Source: Streptomyces longhuiensis (lineage in GTDB: Bacteria; Actinomycetota; Actinomycetes; Streptomycetales; Streptomycetaceae). Taken from it: a stretch of 64,000 bases of DNA. The position numbers and the translations under genes were made by a program. The notes under the pieces were generated by a model. That model was not told where the DNA came from. It saw only the letters and a program-made list of their open reading frames with translations, and did no database searches. Location of the stretch: NCBI RefSeq assembly GCF_020616555.1, contig NZ_CP085173.1, positions 5,348,001 through 5,412,000 on the forward strand, given 5' to 3'. Positions 15,771-23,750 of this stretch are shown here, piece after piece (within the stretch, counting starts at the first letter, position 1; each line of letters opens with the position of its first letter).

Positions 15771-15800
15771 GCGGCCCCGGAGTTGCACCTCCGGGGCCGC
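15771..15800 (-). terminator. Strong hairpin inside the transfer operon
   Basis: Perfect 12-bp stem GCGGCCCCGGAG / CTCCGGGGCCGC with a 6-nt loop, between the 155-aa and 88-aa genes. It either ends the upstream transcript or acts as an mRNA processing or attenuation structure. Confidence 0.75.
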
Positions 15801-15845
15801 GCGCTGTTGAGGGGCGCCGCGCTGTGGGCAGCGGGCGCGGGTGGG

Positions 15846-16313
15846 TCAGACGGTGGCGATGATGAGCGCGGCGACCAGCAACCACAGATGGTGGAAAGAC
15901 TGATCCAGGGCGTAGGCGCCGGTGCCGATGTGCGGGTTGTCGTCGTGGCCGGCGCGCGGGGCACCGAGCCGGTAGAACTCACCCTTGCCGGTCACCTTGG
16001 CCATCCACGCCAGCGTGCTGCGGCGGTCGGCCCACCAGTGCGTGACGGCGTCGATGCCGAGCCCCAACGCGATGCCGAGCGCGGACAGCGGCAGGTCGAG
16101 CAGCCACACGACGGGGAGCAGCAGGGCGAGCTTGGTGGCGGTCAGGGTGGCCACATGCCGGGCATCCGCCAGGCGGCCGACCCAGCCGGGGCGCCCCTTG
16201 TTCGCGGACTGCGGCGAGGTCTGCACCCAGTGGTCACCGACGCTGTGAGCGACGTACAGAGCGACGAAGACGGCGGCGAAAGCGGCGGCGGCCTGCGCGT
16301 TCACGGCGTTCAC
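15846..16313 (-). CDS. DUF3307-like AICE membrane protein, 155 aa
   Basis: Four hydrophobic segments with conserved polar residues: VALYVAHSVGDHWVQT (H, GD, Q) and HWWADRR, ending in ALDQSFHHLWLLVAALII. These resemble the DUF3307 pattern of membrane-embedded H, D and DQxxH residues; the family call is moderate. Role unknown; such genes recur in AICE transfer operons. GTG start overlaps the upstream stop by 4 nt. Followed by the hairpin at 15771. Confidence 0.75.
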   Translation of the reverse strand: MNAVNAQAAAAFAAVFVALYVAHSVGDHWVQTSPQSANKGRPGWVGRLADARHVATLTATKLALLLPVVWLLDLPLSALGIALGLGIDAVTHWWADRRSTLAWMAKVTGKGEFYRLGAPRAGHDDNPHIGTGAYALDQSFHHLWLLVAALIIATV

Positions 16314-16543
16314 CGGCTCTCGTCGTCGCGGGCCTTGACGAGCTGAAGGGCCATGCGGGGGAAGTCCGCGACGGCGTCGAAGTCGCCGAAGGTCAGGCCG
16401 TGAATCTCGGTGGCCTGGATCATGTCGCGCAGCACCGAACAGGCATCGACTGTCTGCCGGACGCTCGGGCGGTGGTCGGGGGCGAACTGCTTGGCGGCGT
16501 AGGAGACGCGACGGGCGATCTCGTCCAGGTGGTTCTGGTTCAC
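16310..16543 (-). CDS. Hypothetical AICE protein, 77 aa (first gene of the transfer operon)
   Basis: No family recognised. Soluble, mainly helical (HLDEIARRVSYAAKQFAPDH; SVLRDMIQATEIHGLTFGDF). GTG at 16543 was chosen because a GGGGG purine-rich site lies 4-5 nt upstream; the longer frame is rich in Ser/Arg and looks non-coding. It is the promoter-proximal gene of the minus-strand operon that diverges from the GntR regulator. Confidence 0.72.
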   Translation of the reverse strand: MNQNHLDEIARRVSYAAKQFAPDHRPSVRQTVDACSVLRDMIQATEIHGLTFGDFDAVADFPRMALQLVKARDDESR

Positions 16544-17004
16544 GGTTCCCCCTCGGGAATGGTGGTCGGGACGATCCCGGCTCCCCTCAGCGCTGCTCGT
16601 ACGAGACGAGCAGCGGAGGCAACCGGCCGCAGCGCCAGCCGCCGCGGAACGATGAGGAGCAGACCGGTTGTTCACGGCGCGCTAGCGCTGCTCGTAAACG
16701 GGGTATGGAGCGGCGCCGCCATGCCGGCCGACCCGGCGGCGCCCAGATTCTTAAGGTGCGGCTGAGCGCGGTCTCCTCTCCGCTCGAACAACAGGCGTTG
16801 TGCACTGCAAGGGGGACCGATGTCCCCACCCTCCGGCCGTTGCTCGCGGTCACCGGGCCACCTCGCCAGTCGGGCCGAAGCCCTGATCTCTGGCCTTTAG
16901 CGGGATTGCAGCGTCCCCGCCCTGTGCGTTCGTGCAGGCCAAGCAGTGGTGCATGCAGCCGATTGGCCCTTACGGGCTTCCCTGCTGGCACGTAACAGCA
17001 TGTA
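16544..17004. promoter_or_regulatory. Regulatory gap with CGCTGCTCGT repeats
   Basis: No convincing gene. CGCTGCTCGT (16591-16600) and its complement (16606-16615) form a perfect 10-bp inverted repeat around ACGAG, and a third copy lies at 16686-16695. The region holds the promoter of the minus-strand transfer operon; the repeats are plausible operators or a leader hairpin. Confidence 0.45.
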
Positions 17005-17060
17005 CTAGCACGTGACATCGCGCAAGAGGTCCGTACAAGGAACGTGCTAGGTCGTGCTAG
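17005..17060. promoter_or_regulatory. Candidate operators of the GntR regulator (CTAGCACG / CGTGCTAG)
   Basis: CTAGCACG at 17005-17012, and its complement CGTGCTAG at 17043-17050 and 17053-17060. The last two sit at -35 to -18 of the regulator gene. TACGCT at 17065-17070 is a good -10 hexamer, 7 nt before GTG 17078, so the mRNA is probably leaderless and autoregulated. Confidence 0.55.
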
Positions 17061-17077
17061 TGGGTACGCTCGAATGC

Positions 17078-17461
17078 GTGACGATCGCTGAGGACGACCC
17101 CAGACAGCCCTACGAGCAAGCAGCCGAGACCCTGCGACGTGAGATCAGGGATGGAGTCATCAAGCCCGGCAACAAAGTGGGCTCTGTGCGGGAGTTGGCG
17201 AGCCGCTTCAACATCTCGCCGACCACGGTGCAAAAGGCGCTCGGGGTCCTTCGGGATGAGGGACTTCTGACGACCACGGGGCGAGGCAACTACGCCCGGG
17301 ATCCGAAGCAGGTCGCCGAGGCCGGCAAGCCTGGCAATGGCGCGGCTCTCTCCGAAGTCCTGCGTCAGCTCGAACATGTCACCTCCCAGCTCTCGGAACT
17401 TCGCGGCCGAGTCGAGAGGCTTGAAGCGAGTCGCCCCGGTCGCGCTGACGAGAACCAGTAG
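17078..17461 (+). CDS. GntR-family transcriptional regulator (KorSA-like)
   Basis: 127 residues: an N-terminal winged helix of the GntR/YtrA pattern (QAAETLRREIRDGVIKPGNK, VGSVRELASRFNISPTTVQK, GLLTTTGRGNYAR) and a C-terminal coiled coil (LRQLEHVTSQLSELRGRVER). KorSA-type repressors keep AICE transfer and replication genes silent in the integrated state. GTG 17078 was preferred over GTG 17054 because a -10 hexamer ends 7 nt upstream and operator repeats would otherwise be coding. It diverges from the transfer operon. Confidence 0.88.
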   Translation: MTIAEDDPRQPYEQAAETLRREIRDGVIKPGNKVGSVRELASRFNISPTTVQKALGVLRDEGLLTTTGRGNYARDPKQVAEAGKPGNGAALSEVLRQLEHVTSQLSELRGRVERLEASRPGRADENQ

Positions 17462-17591
17462 GCCCGATTCCGCGCCGGTTGACAGTGGACAGGGGTTAAC
17501 ACCGCCTCTGTGTTACCTGTTAACTCCCCACGTCAGCGGTGCTATTGGGTAATCATGTGAGTCCGGAGCATCGCCTGACGTTGGGGAAGCG
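17462..17591. promoter_or_regulatory. Intergenic inverted repeat upstream of the XRE-TPR gene
   Basis: GGGGTTAAC (17492-17500) and GTTAACTCCCC (17519-17529) form an inverted repeat in the promoter region. TTGACA at 17479-17484 is a possible -35. A plausible operator for the XRE-TPR protein that follows. Confidence 0.45.
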
Positions 17592-18776
17592 ATGAAGACC
17601 AAGTTGCAAGGCGCGCGCGTTGCTCGCGGATGGTCTCAGGCTGAGTTGATGGACGCGATGGCGGACGCTGCCGCGAGACTCGGCTTCGAACTTCCGTCGC
17701 GGGCCAGTCTGAAAACGCAGCTCTCCATGTTCGAGAACGGGCGCCGGCCGCCGGGCCCCGAGTACCAGGCGATCTTTTGTGAGGTCTACGAGGCGACTCG
17801 CCTGGAACTCGGCTTCGCGTTGGAGGCCGCACCCTCACAGCTCGATGCACTGCCCAAGCTGCCAAGTCCGCGCGGTCCGGCCCCCACGGCATCCCCGGAA
17901 GTCCTCGGCTACCTCAAGTCCGTGTTCGTGCAGCACGCCCAGGCTGAGCCGCTCGTCGGCCCGAGGTTCCTTGTACCCGCGGTCCAGAGCCAAGTGCCGC
18001 TCATCGAGCAGTTGTGCGCGGATGCTGCGGGCCCGGCGAGGAGTGAAGTCCTACGTGTTGGTCTGCGGTATGCGGAGTTCCTGGGGTGGCTTTATCAGGA
18101 CTCGGGGGACTCACAGGAAGCGATGCTGTGGACGAACCGGGCCCTGGACTACGCGTACGAGCTCGATGACCCGACCCTGAGCGCCTACGTCTTCCAGCGA
18201 CGCGCCAACATCGCGACGGAGGCCGGGCACGCCGGCTACGCCCAAGGTCTGGTCAATGCCGCGCTGAACTATTCGGGGAAGATCCCGAGCCAGGTGGAAG
18301 CCGTTGCCTTACGGGCGAGAGCGAATGCTCACGCCGTGCTCGGCAACGCGAGCGAGACGGCCCGAGCGCTCGATGAGGCACGCACCCTCGCGGGGAAGGC
18401 CCCCGGGGACGATGACGGTCTAGCTCCGTACGTCTCCGTCGCGTACATCGACATGGAGGCGGCCAACTGCGCCATCGCGCTCAACCGGCCTGAGGATGCC
18501 GTGCGGACACTGGAGGACAGCCTCACACAATGGCCTGCCCAGCAGCAGCGCGACCGGGGGCTGTGCCTGGCTCGGCTGGCCACGGCGTACGCGCAGAACG
18601 AGGACCTGGAGGGCGCGGTCAGCGCGGCCACGCAGGCGGTAAGCATCGCGCAGACGACCGGGTCGGCGCGGATCTTGGCAGAGTTAACCCGGCTGCAAAC
18701 GCACCTGGAACCGTTCCGCAAGCTTGTGGAGATTGCAGAACTCAACCGGGCCGTGGGCAGTATGAAGGGGACGTGA
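17592..18776 (+). CDS. XRE-family regulator with TPR sensor domain
   Basis: 394 residues: N-terminal lambda-repressor-like helix-turn-helix (LQGARVARGWSQAELMDAMA...SLKTQLSMFENGRR, about residues 5-55), then about 240 residues of helical TPR-like repeats (SQEAMLWTNRALDYAYELDD; EDLEGAVSAATQAVSIAQTT). This resembles TPR regulators of Gram-positive bacteria that sense peptides or partner proteins. ATG with GGGGAA 6 nt upstream. It is followed after 18 bp by a creatininase-family gene. It may control transfer or sense recipients; this is inference. Confidence 0.85.
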   Translation: MKTKLQGARVARGWSQAELMDAMADAAARLGFELPSRASLKTQLSMFENGRRPPGPEYQAIFCEVYEATRLELGFALEAAPSQLDALPKLPSPRGPAPTASPEVLGYLKSVFVQHAQAEPLVGPRFLVPAVQSQVPLIEQLCADAAGPARSEVLRVGLRYAEFLGWLYQDSGDSQEAMLWTNRALDYAYELDDPTLSAYVFQRRANIATEAGHAGYAQGLVNAALNYSGKIPSQVEAVALRARANAHAVLGNASETARALDEARTLAGKAPGDDDGLAPYVSVAYIDMEAANCAIALNRPEDAVRTLEDSLTQWPAQQQRDRGLCLARLATAYAQNEDLEGAVSAATQAVSIAQTTGSARILAELTRLQTHLEPFRKLVEIAELNRAVGSMKGT

Positions 18777-18794
18777 CCACACTGAAGGAGAGCC

Positions 18795-19502
18795 GTGAAC
18801 CTGCTTCCCGCGATCACCACCACTGACGTCCAGGAACAGGAACCGCGAGTCGCCATTCTTCCGATCGGTTCGTACGAGCAGCACGGCGCCTACCTGCCAC
18901 TCATCACAGACACGGCCATCGCATGCATCATCGCCCGCGAGATTGCGGCCGCCTACCCGGTGCTTCAGCTCCCGCCCGTGACAATCGCGTGCAGCCACGA
19001 ACACGGGACCTGGGCCGGCACGGTGAGCATCAGCGCTCGGACGCTCCACGCCATGGTCAACGACATCGCCGCGTCGCTCGAAGCCTCCGGGATCCGCAAG
19101 CTCGTACTGGTCAACGCCCACGGCGGCAACTACGTGCTGTCGAACATCGTCCAGGAAGCCAACCTCACCGAGCCGCGGATGACGCTCTTCCCGCAGGGGC
19201 GCGAGTGGACCCGGTCCCGTGAGCGCGCCGGCCTCGTTTCTGACGCTCACGGTGACATGCACGCGGGGGAGATCGAGACGTCGATCCTGCTCCACGCGGA
19301 ACCGGGCCTCGTGCGCGAGGGCTACGAGACCGCGGACCACGATGGCGGCGAGCGCCTGTTCTTGCTGACGCACGGCATGAAGGCGTACACGGAGACTGGG
19401 GTCATCGGATTTCCGTCGTACGCGACGGCCAGCAAGGGGAAAGCCGTATTGGCAAGCCTAGTCGGAGATTTTGGCGCTCACTTGCAAGCGCTTGGGGAGT
19501 AG
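18795..19502 (+). CDS. Creatininase-family metal-dependent amidohydrolase
   Basis: 235 residues with the full metal-binding set of the creatininase/FAPy-deformylase/MftE superfamily: Glu28 and His30 in GSYEQHG, Asp39, His109 in NAHGGN and Glu159 in DMHAGEIETS. The family hydrolyses cyclic amides or formamides or trims peptides; the substrate here is unknown. GTG start with GGAG upstream, 18 bp behind the XRE-TPR gene and probably cotranscribed. In pSAM2 the corresponding region encodes Pif, an enzyme blocking redundant transfer, so a recipient-status role is conceivable. Confidence 0.85.
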   Translation: MNLLPAITTTDVQEQEPRVAILPIGSYEQHGAYLPLITDTAIACIIAREIAAAYPVLQLPPVTIACSHEHGTWAGTVSISARTLHAMVNDIAASLEASGIRKLVLVNAHGGNYVLSNIVQEANLTEPRMTLFPQGREWTRSRERAGLVSDAHGDMHAGEIETSILLHAEPGLVREGYETADHDGGERLFLLTHGMKAYTETGVIGFPSYATASKGKAVLASLVGDFGAHLQALGE

Positions 19503-19525
19503 GAGTTCCCTGAGAGGTGGAGAGA

Positions 19526-20302
19526 CTACTCCTGAATGTCTTGAACCACCTCTGTAATCTCCTTTGCGAGCCCAGTCCCCGCTTCAATTGCACCTTGCAC
19601 GCCCGAAGCAGCCGAACTAAAGACAGTGCAAGCAGCTAGGAGTGCCACGATGCCGCTCCTCCAACGCTTCCCGGTCTCTGGTTGCGCCGTGAGTGTCGTG
19701 GCGGCCTGAGTTAGCGATCCAAGTACACCACTGGCTTCTTGAGCTACTCGCGCACCCCCGAACAAGTCGGCATGCTCGATCAACCAGGATAGGTGTTGTA
19801 TTTGCGAGATTAGTTCACTGCGCAAAGCTGAACTGATTTCGCTCTCATCCATCGAGCTGAGGATGTCAAGCCACTCCTGGCATTGAGTGGCCAAATCTGT
19901 GAGATTGCTACTAAGCGGAGCCGCGGCACTTCCGCCGAGGTGAGCAGTAATGAGTTCAGCTGTGGACTCTAGATGGTCAAGGCGGTCCTGCTCAATGATG
20001 GAGATGGAGCGGCGCCCGCCATCCGACCAGTTTGCCAGAGGCTGCATTACTGCAACCCACCAGTCATATGTGTAGCGTTCGGTCCGTTGGCGTGCTCGCT
20101 CAGGCAAAGCGCCAATTTGGCGCATGGTGAGTTGGAGGAGATTTACCACCTCGGCATGCCTGCGCGCGAACTCAGGTGTATCCCATTCGACACCCAGCGC
20201 ATCAGTCCAGCCAGAGACGTAGCTGTCGGCGCTGGATTGGCGAACCCCGCTAAGGATTGCGTGCAGATTATGAGCGGCAGTGTTTTCGATTGAGGCAGCC
20301 AT
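19526..20302 (-). CDS. Hypothetical protein with C-terminal membrane anchor, 258 aa
   Basis: No family recognised. Mostly helical and acidic. It ends in a hydrophobic stretch (SGIVALLAACTVFSSAASGV) followed by a short amphipathic tail, suggesting a tail-anchored protein. ATG at 20302 with GGGGAGGGG 4 nt upstream. Base composition is visibly lower in GC than the backbone, with many A- or T-ending codons, suggesting recent transfer. It diverges from the DUF262 nuclease gene and may be its accessory, by position only. Confidence 0.75.
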   Translation of the reverse strand: MAASIENTAAHNLHAILSGVRQSSADSYVSGWTDALGVEWDTPEFARRHAEVVNLLQLTMRQIGALPERARQRTERYTYDWWVAVMQPLANWSDGGRRSISIIEQDRLDHLESTAELITAHLGGSAAAPLSSNLTDLATQCQEWLDILSSMDESEISSALRSELISQIQHLSWLIEHADLFGGARVAQEASGVLGSLTQAATTLTAQPETGKRWRSGIVALLAACTVFSSAASGVQGAIEAGTGLAKEITEVVQDIQE

Positions 20303-20477
20303 GACCCCTCCCCTGTTCGTGCTGCTTTGACTGCAGCCAAGATTCACCTCAATTAGGGAGGAATCTATCATGATCCGGGCGAGAGGAATCAAGACTTCAG
20401 TCGATGTCTGAGATCTTGAGATGCGCCTAGGGTGCAAACGGTACGATCAGTCGCAAAGGTCGATCAGGGGGTTTCTT
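20303..20477. promoter_or_regulatory. Divergent AT-rich promoter region of the DUF262 gene
   Basis: 175 bp, AT-rich compared with the rest of the window (for example TTCACCTCAATTAGGGAGG). It serves both divergent genes. No clear operator palindrome seen. Confidence 0.4.
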
Positions 20478-22232
20478 ATGGCCATCATCAAGCAAGCGGC
20501 ACGCCAGAATCTCGGCCAGCTCATCGGGGCGAACAACCCCGTCGTTACGGTCCCGGATGACAGTCAGCGCCAGTATTCGTGGACGAAGAAAGAGGTTGAC
20601 GTCTACTGGGATGACATTGAAAAATTCAAGGAGGGTAAGGATAGCGGAAAAGAGTCCGCCTCTGAATATTTCATTGGTCCTGTAGTGACAATCACGGCTG
20701 AGAAAGTGTCAGGCAGGGCTCTTTTGGATGGGCAGCAGAGGCTAACCACCTCAACGATCCTCCTGGCGGTTATCCGAGACATTCTCTGGCAAACGAATGC
20801 CCCCGAGGCCAAGCTCAGTGCGAATAATATTCAGAGGGACTACATCGCCAGAAAGTCTGGGCGTAAAGACCCGATGGAATATTTCCTGGTGCTCTCGTTG
20901 TTCGACCGGGACTTTTTTCGAGACTACATCCAAAAATGGAGTGAGATCACAGGGGAATGCGCTCGCATGGAGGCCGCGACGCGCCCGTCGCATAATCTGA
21001 TCAAGGATGCTTATGCGAACCTGTACGCCAAGGTGAAGGCGCGTTTGCAGTTCTTCGCTGACGATGAAGATAGGCTCGATTACCTGGACGCGCTTCGAGA
21101 GTGCCTCATCTATGGGCTCGTTTTCGTCGAGATTCAGACCCCGACGTCCAGTGACGCCAATGAGGTATTCGAGACGATCAACTCACGCGGTAAGGACCTT
21201 TCCACGGTAGATCTCGTCCGGAACTTCTTGATGGAGAAGAGTCGAGGAGACGATGAGAAGGAGCGCGTCAATAACGCGTGGCGCTCCCTGCTGGACGACT
21301 TCGACCGAAGGGAAGACATTGAAAAGTTCCTCCGCCATTTTTGGGTGTCGAAGCATGGCGACGTGAAGTCGCACAGCCTGTACATCACGATCCGCAGGGA
21401 TCTTACGGCGCACTTTGACAGGCGTCCGCAAACGTACGGCGTCGGCGCTTTCTCTGCCGAGCTCGAAAAGGCGGCAGCTAGGTACGCTGAACTGATCTCT
21501 CAAAATACTGGAAACTCGGAATTTGATGCTTCGCTGTCCGAGATTAAGGCTCTTAGTGCGGATGCCCTGTACCCGCTTTTGCTCTCGGCCTCGGAAGGGG
21601 CTGCTTACGACGACATGCAAGGGCTAATCGATGCGGCGATTAGCTACTATGTCCGCTGGACGGTTGTGGGCACGCGAGAGTCCACGCTTCTGGAAGAGAA
21701 CCTATTTGGCGTAGCTAAAGAACTGTCTCGCGGTGGTCCCCTGTCGGGTGCCGTCAAGAGGGTAGTCGGCTGGATTCCAGATGACGAGGCGTTCTTTACG
21801 GGATTCCGAGAAGCTTCCATTCCCAAGCAGGCGCAATCGCGTTATTTGCTGGCGAAGATTGAGAAGTCGCTGAGGGATGATGCGGGAATCCATGAAGAAG
21901 TGGTGCTGGGGAGCGGCAAGGTTCATGTTGAGAACATCTACCCGCTGAACCCTGAGGCCGGGTACAGGTTGGAAGACCATGATGCGTGGGTTAATCGCCT
22001 CGGTAATTTGACCCTGCTGACGGGTAGGCGTAACGCGACTGTGTCTAGCCGTCCCTTCCCGGAGAAGGATCACGTCTACGGTGCTTCGGCGCTCCTTGTT
22101 TCGTCACGCACTCAAGTGGATTCTCTGTGGGATGGTGGCACATCGAAATGGCGGACCGATGGGATCGTTGAACGGCAAGAGCGCCTTGCGCGCATTGCTC
22201 TCAATGTGTGGCCAAGCAAGTTGGGCGAGTAG
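20478..22232 (+). CDS. DUF262/DUF1524 (GmrSD-like) nuclease, single chain
   Basis: 584 residues. The N-terminal DUF262 (ParB/GmrS-like) domain has DSQRQYSW near residue 32 and the nuclease motif LLDGQQRLTT near 85. The C-terminal DUF1524 (GmrD, HNH-like) region has VENIYPLNP, NRLGNLTLLTGRRN and PFPEKDHVYG. The family includes modification-dependent restriction enzymes and phosphorothioate-sensing defence nucleases. The usual EHIxP histidine of DUF1524 is Asn here. ATG at 20478 with CAGGGGG upstream; the open frame extends 57 nt further. Low GC relative to neighbours indicates separate acquisition. Most likely a defence gene. Confidence 0.88.
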   Translation: MAIIKQAARQNLGQLIGANNPVVTVPDDSQRQYSWTKKEVDVYWDDIEKFKEGKDSGKESASEYFIGPVVTITAEKVSGRALLDGQQRLTTSTILLAVIRDILWQTNAPEAKLSANNIQRDYIARKSGRKDPMEYFLVLSLFDRDFFRDYIQKWSEITGECARMEAATRPSHNLIKDAYANLYAKVKARLQFFADDEDRLDYLDALRECLIYGLVFVEIQTPTSSDANEVFETINSRGKDLSTVDLVRNFLMEKSRGDDEKERVNNAWRSLLDDFDRREDIEKFLRHFWVSKHGDVKSHSLYITIRRDLTAHFDRRPQTYGVGAFSAELEKAAARYAELISQNTGNSEFDASLSEIKALSADALYPLLLSASEGAAYDDMQGLIDAAISYYVRWTVVGTRESTLLEENLFGVAKELSRGGPLSGAVKRVVGWIPDDEAFFTGFREASIPKQAQSRYLLAKIEKSLRDDAGIHEEVVLGSGKVHVENIYPLNPEAGYRLEDHDAWVNRLGNLTLLTGRRNATVSSRPFPEKDHVYGASALLVSSRTQVDSLWDGGTSKWRTDGIVERQERLARIALNVWPSKLGE

Positions 22233-22236
22233 AGGG

Positions 22237-22365
22237 CTAGGCCGCTGGGCTTCTGCGTCGGCTCACTCCAATACGCGGTGGTGTCAGGCCGGCAGTGCGC
22301 TGGTGCTCGACGAGTGTCCGTAGGGCCTGGTCGCGTTCGGCGGAGCGCGAGTGCTTGCCGGCCAT
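22237..22365 (-). CDS. Possible 42-aa ORF or gene remnant
   Basis: A Lys/Arg-rich frame beginning MAGKHSRSAERDQALRTLVE, ending convergent to and 4 bp after the DUF262 gene. The frame stays open upstream into the neighbouring gene and no ribosome-binding site is seen, so this may be the tail of a decayed gene. Low confidence. Confidence 0.25.
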   Translation of the reverse strand: MAGKHSRSAERDQALRTLVEHQRTAGLTPPRIGVSRRRSPAA

Positions 22366-22414
22366 TTCGGCTGCCAGGTGCTCGCGCCCTGAGCCCGGGC
22401 TACGAACCGCGTCA

Positions 22415-23341
22415 CTACTCGTCTACGTTGTCCTCGTCGTCCATATGCCCTAGTTCCATACGTGCTGCCCGGATGAACAATTTTTCGTATTCGTCCTGCT
22501 GTGATCTCCACGATTCGATTTGTTTGGACATTTGAACCTGACCATTAAAGGCAACCCTCTCAAGGGCTTCTAGCTGACTTTGTGGTAGGGGGAAACTTTC
22601 AGGTAGCTGGTTGCGCGATGCGTGAACGCGATCCAAAGCTGTCAAGATTTCGGATGCCAGCCCGGCTGAGCCCTGTCGTGGATCCCCGTCAGGGGAACGT
22701 GTCACAACTTCCTGATATAGCTCTCGAAGAGAGTCTCGAAAGGTCTCCGCAGTTTCCCTCAGTGTGGAGTCCGATGGATTCGGTTCGCACAGGCGCCCCA
22801 GCGCGTACTCCGCCTCCTGCATCTCGACCTTTGACTCTAGGCATCCTGAGACAAGCTCGGTTATCAGGGAGAACTGGTAGCTCAGGTCCCGCATGAACGG
22901 GTCGGACTCAAGGTAGACAACGGCCTTTGCGTTCCGCAGCGAGATCATCGCTTGACGCAAGTCAGCTCTGTTCTGCGCATGGTTGGGGGTTGCCCCTTCG
23001 CTGATCCCGTACTCGTGCTGCATCCGGTCGGATGCGTCTCTGACCTGCGACGTGGCGACGAGGAAAGCGGCATAAGCATCTCGCTGGACGCCTCTCACCC
23101 ACTGCTCTCGCGTGCTATTGGCCTGAGCCTGCACGGCATCCAGGGCAGCTCTGTAGGACGATTCCGCCTGAGCGATTCCTGCGCGCGCCGCCTCCTGAGC
23201 CGCAGCCACGCCCGCGATGCCCGTCTGTTCCGCTTGGGCAAGTGCCCCTTTTAACTGCCATCGTCCGACAAGTAGGGCGGCGGGAACTCCGATAGCGGCC
23301 GCACTTGCCGCAGCGATAGCGCTGATACCTGCAACGTCCAT
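22415..23341 (-). CDS. Membrane-anchored coiled-coil protein, 308 aa, unknown function
   Basis: An N-terminal hydrophobic helix (ISAIAAASAAAIGVPAALLV) ends in a basic stop (GRWQLKG). A long Ala/Gln-rich coiled coil (about residues 30-80) and a helical cytoplasmic domain to the acidic C-terminus follow. This layout recurs in many short Streptomyces proteins of unknown role. It sits between the DUF262 nuclease and the NLR-type gene and reads away from the latter. Possibly part of the defence cargo; no catalytic motif seen. Confidence 0.75.
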   Translation of the reverse strand: MDVAGISAIAAASAAAIGVPAALLVGRWQLKGALAQAEQTGIAGVAAAQEAARAGIAQAESSYRAALDAVQAQANSTREQWVRGVQRDAYAAFLVATSQVRDASDRMQHEYGISEGATPNHAQNRADLRQAMISLRNAKAVVYLESDPFMRDLSYQFSLITELVSGCLESKVEMQEAEYALGRLCEPNPSDSTLRETAETFRDSLRELYQEVVTRSPDGDPRQGSAGLASEILTALDRVHASRNQLPESFPLPQSQLEALERVAFNGQVQMSKQIESWRSQQDEYEKLFIRAARMELGHMDDEDNVDE

Positions 23342-23750
23342 GGGGAGATCATGGCGTGAGACACGAACGCCGTGCAGCGGGTTCCGATGCGCCAGTCCGG
23401 ATCAGGCTGGCGCGGCGCGGTACCCCGCGCGCTGAGCTTCTCGGTGCCCGCGTATGACGGCAACGCCTCCATAACTCAAGACAGGCGCCCTGGGGAGCGC
23501 GCGGTGCTGACGACATCAGGCGTCGCCAAGTGCTCCGGGGCGGGGCGGATTCCCCCACATGTCCCCCCGGAGACCTTCAGCCGTGGACTTCTCCAGGTCA
23601 GCCGTTCACGGACCGGTCCGCTGTAAATCTGCCGACCGAGCCACCTCGGGCGATCCCCGGCTACCGCGAGGAGTGGCGACCGTAGCCCAATGAGTGAGCG
23701 TGCGTGGACCCCTGCCTCGCGGGTCGAGGAGGGGGCTCCGCTGCGTCTAC
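23342..23750. other. Non-coding gap between two cargo genes
   Basis: 409 bp. Short frames exist but none has a ribosome-binding site or a recognisable protein. It must hold the promoter of the 308-aa gene and the terminator of the NLR operon. No repeat or RNA structure recognised. Confidence 0.4.

Noticed and set aside
22237..22365. Transposase or IS remnant in the gap after the DUF262 gene
   Set aside because: No terminal inverted repeats, no DDE motif and no target duplication seen; kept only as a weak short ORF.
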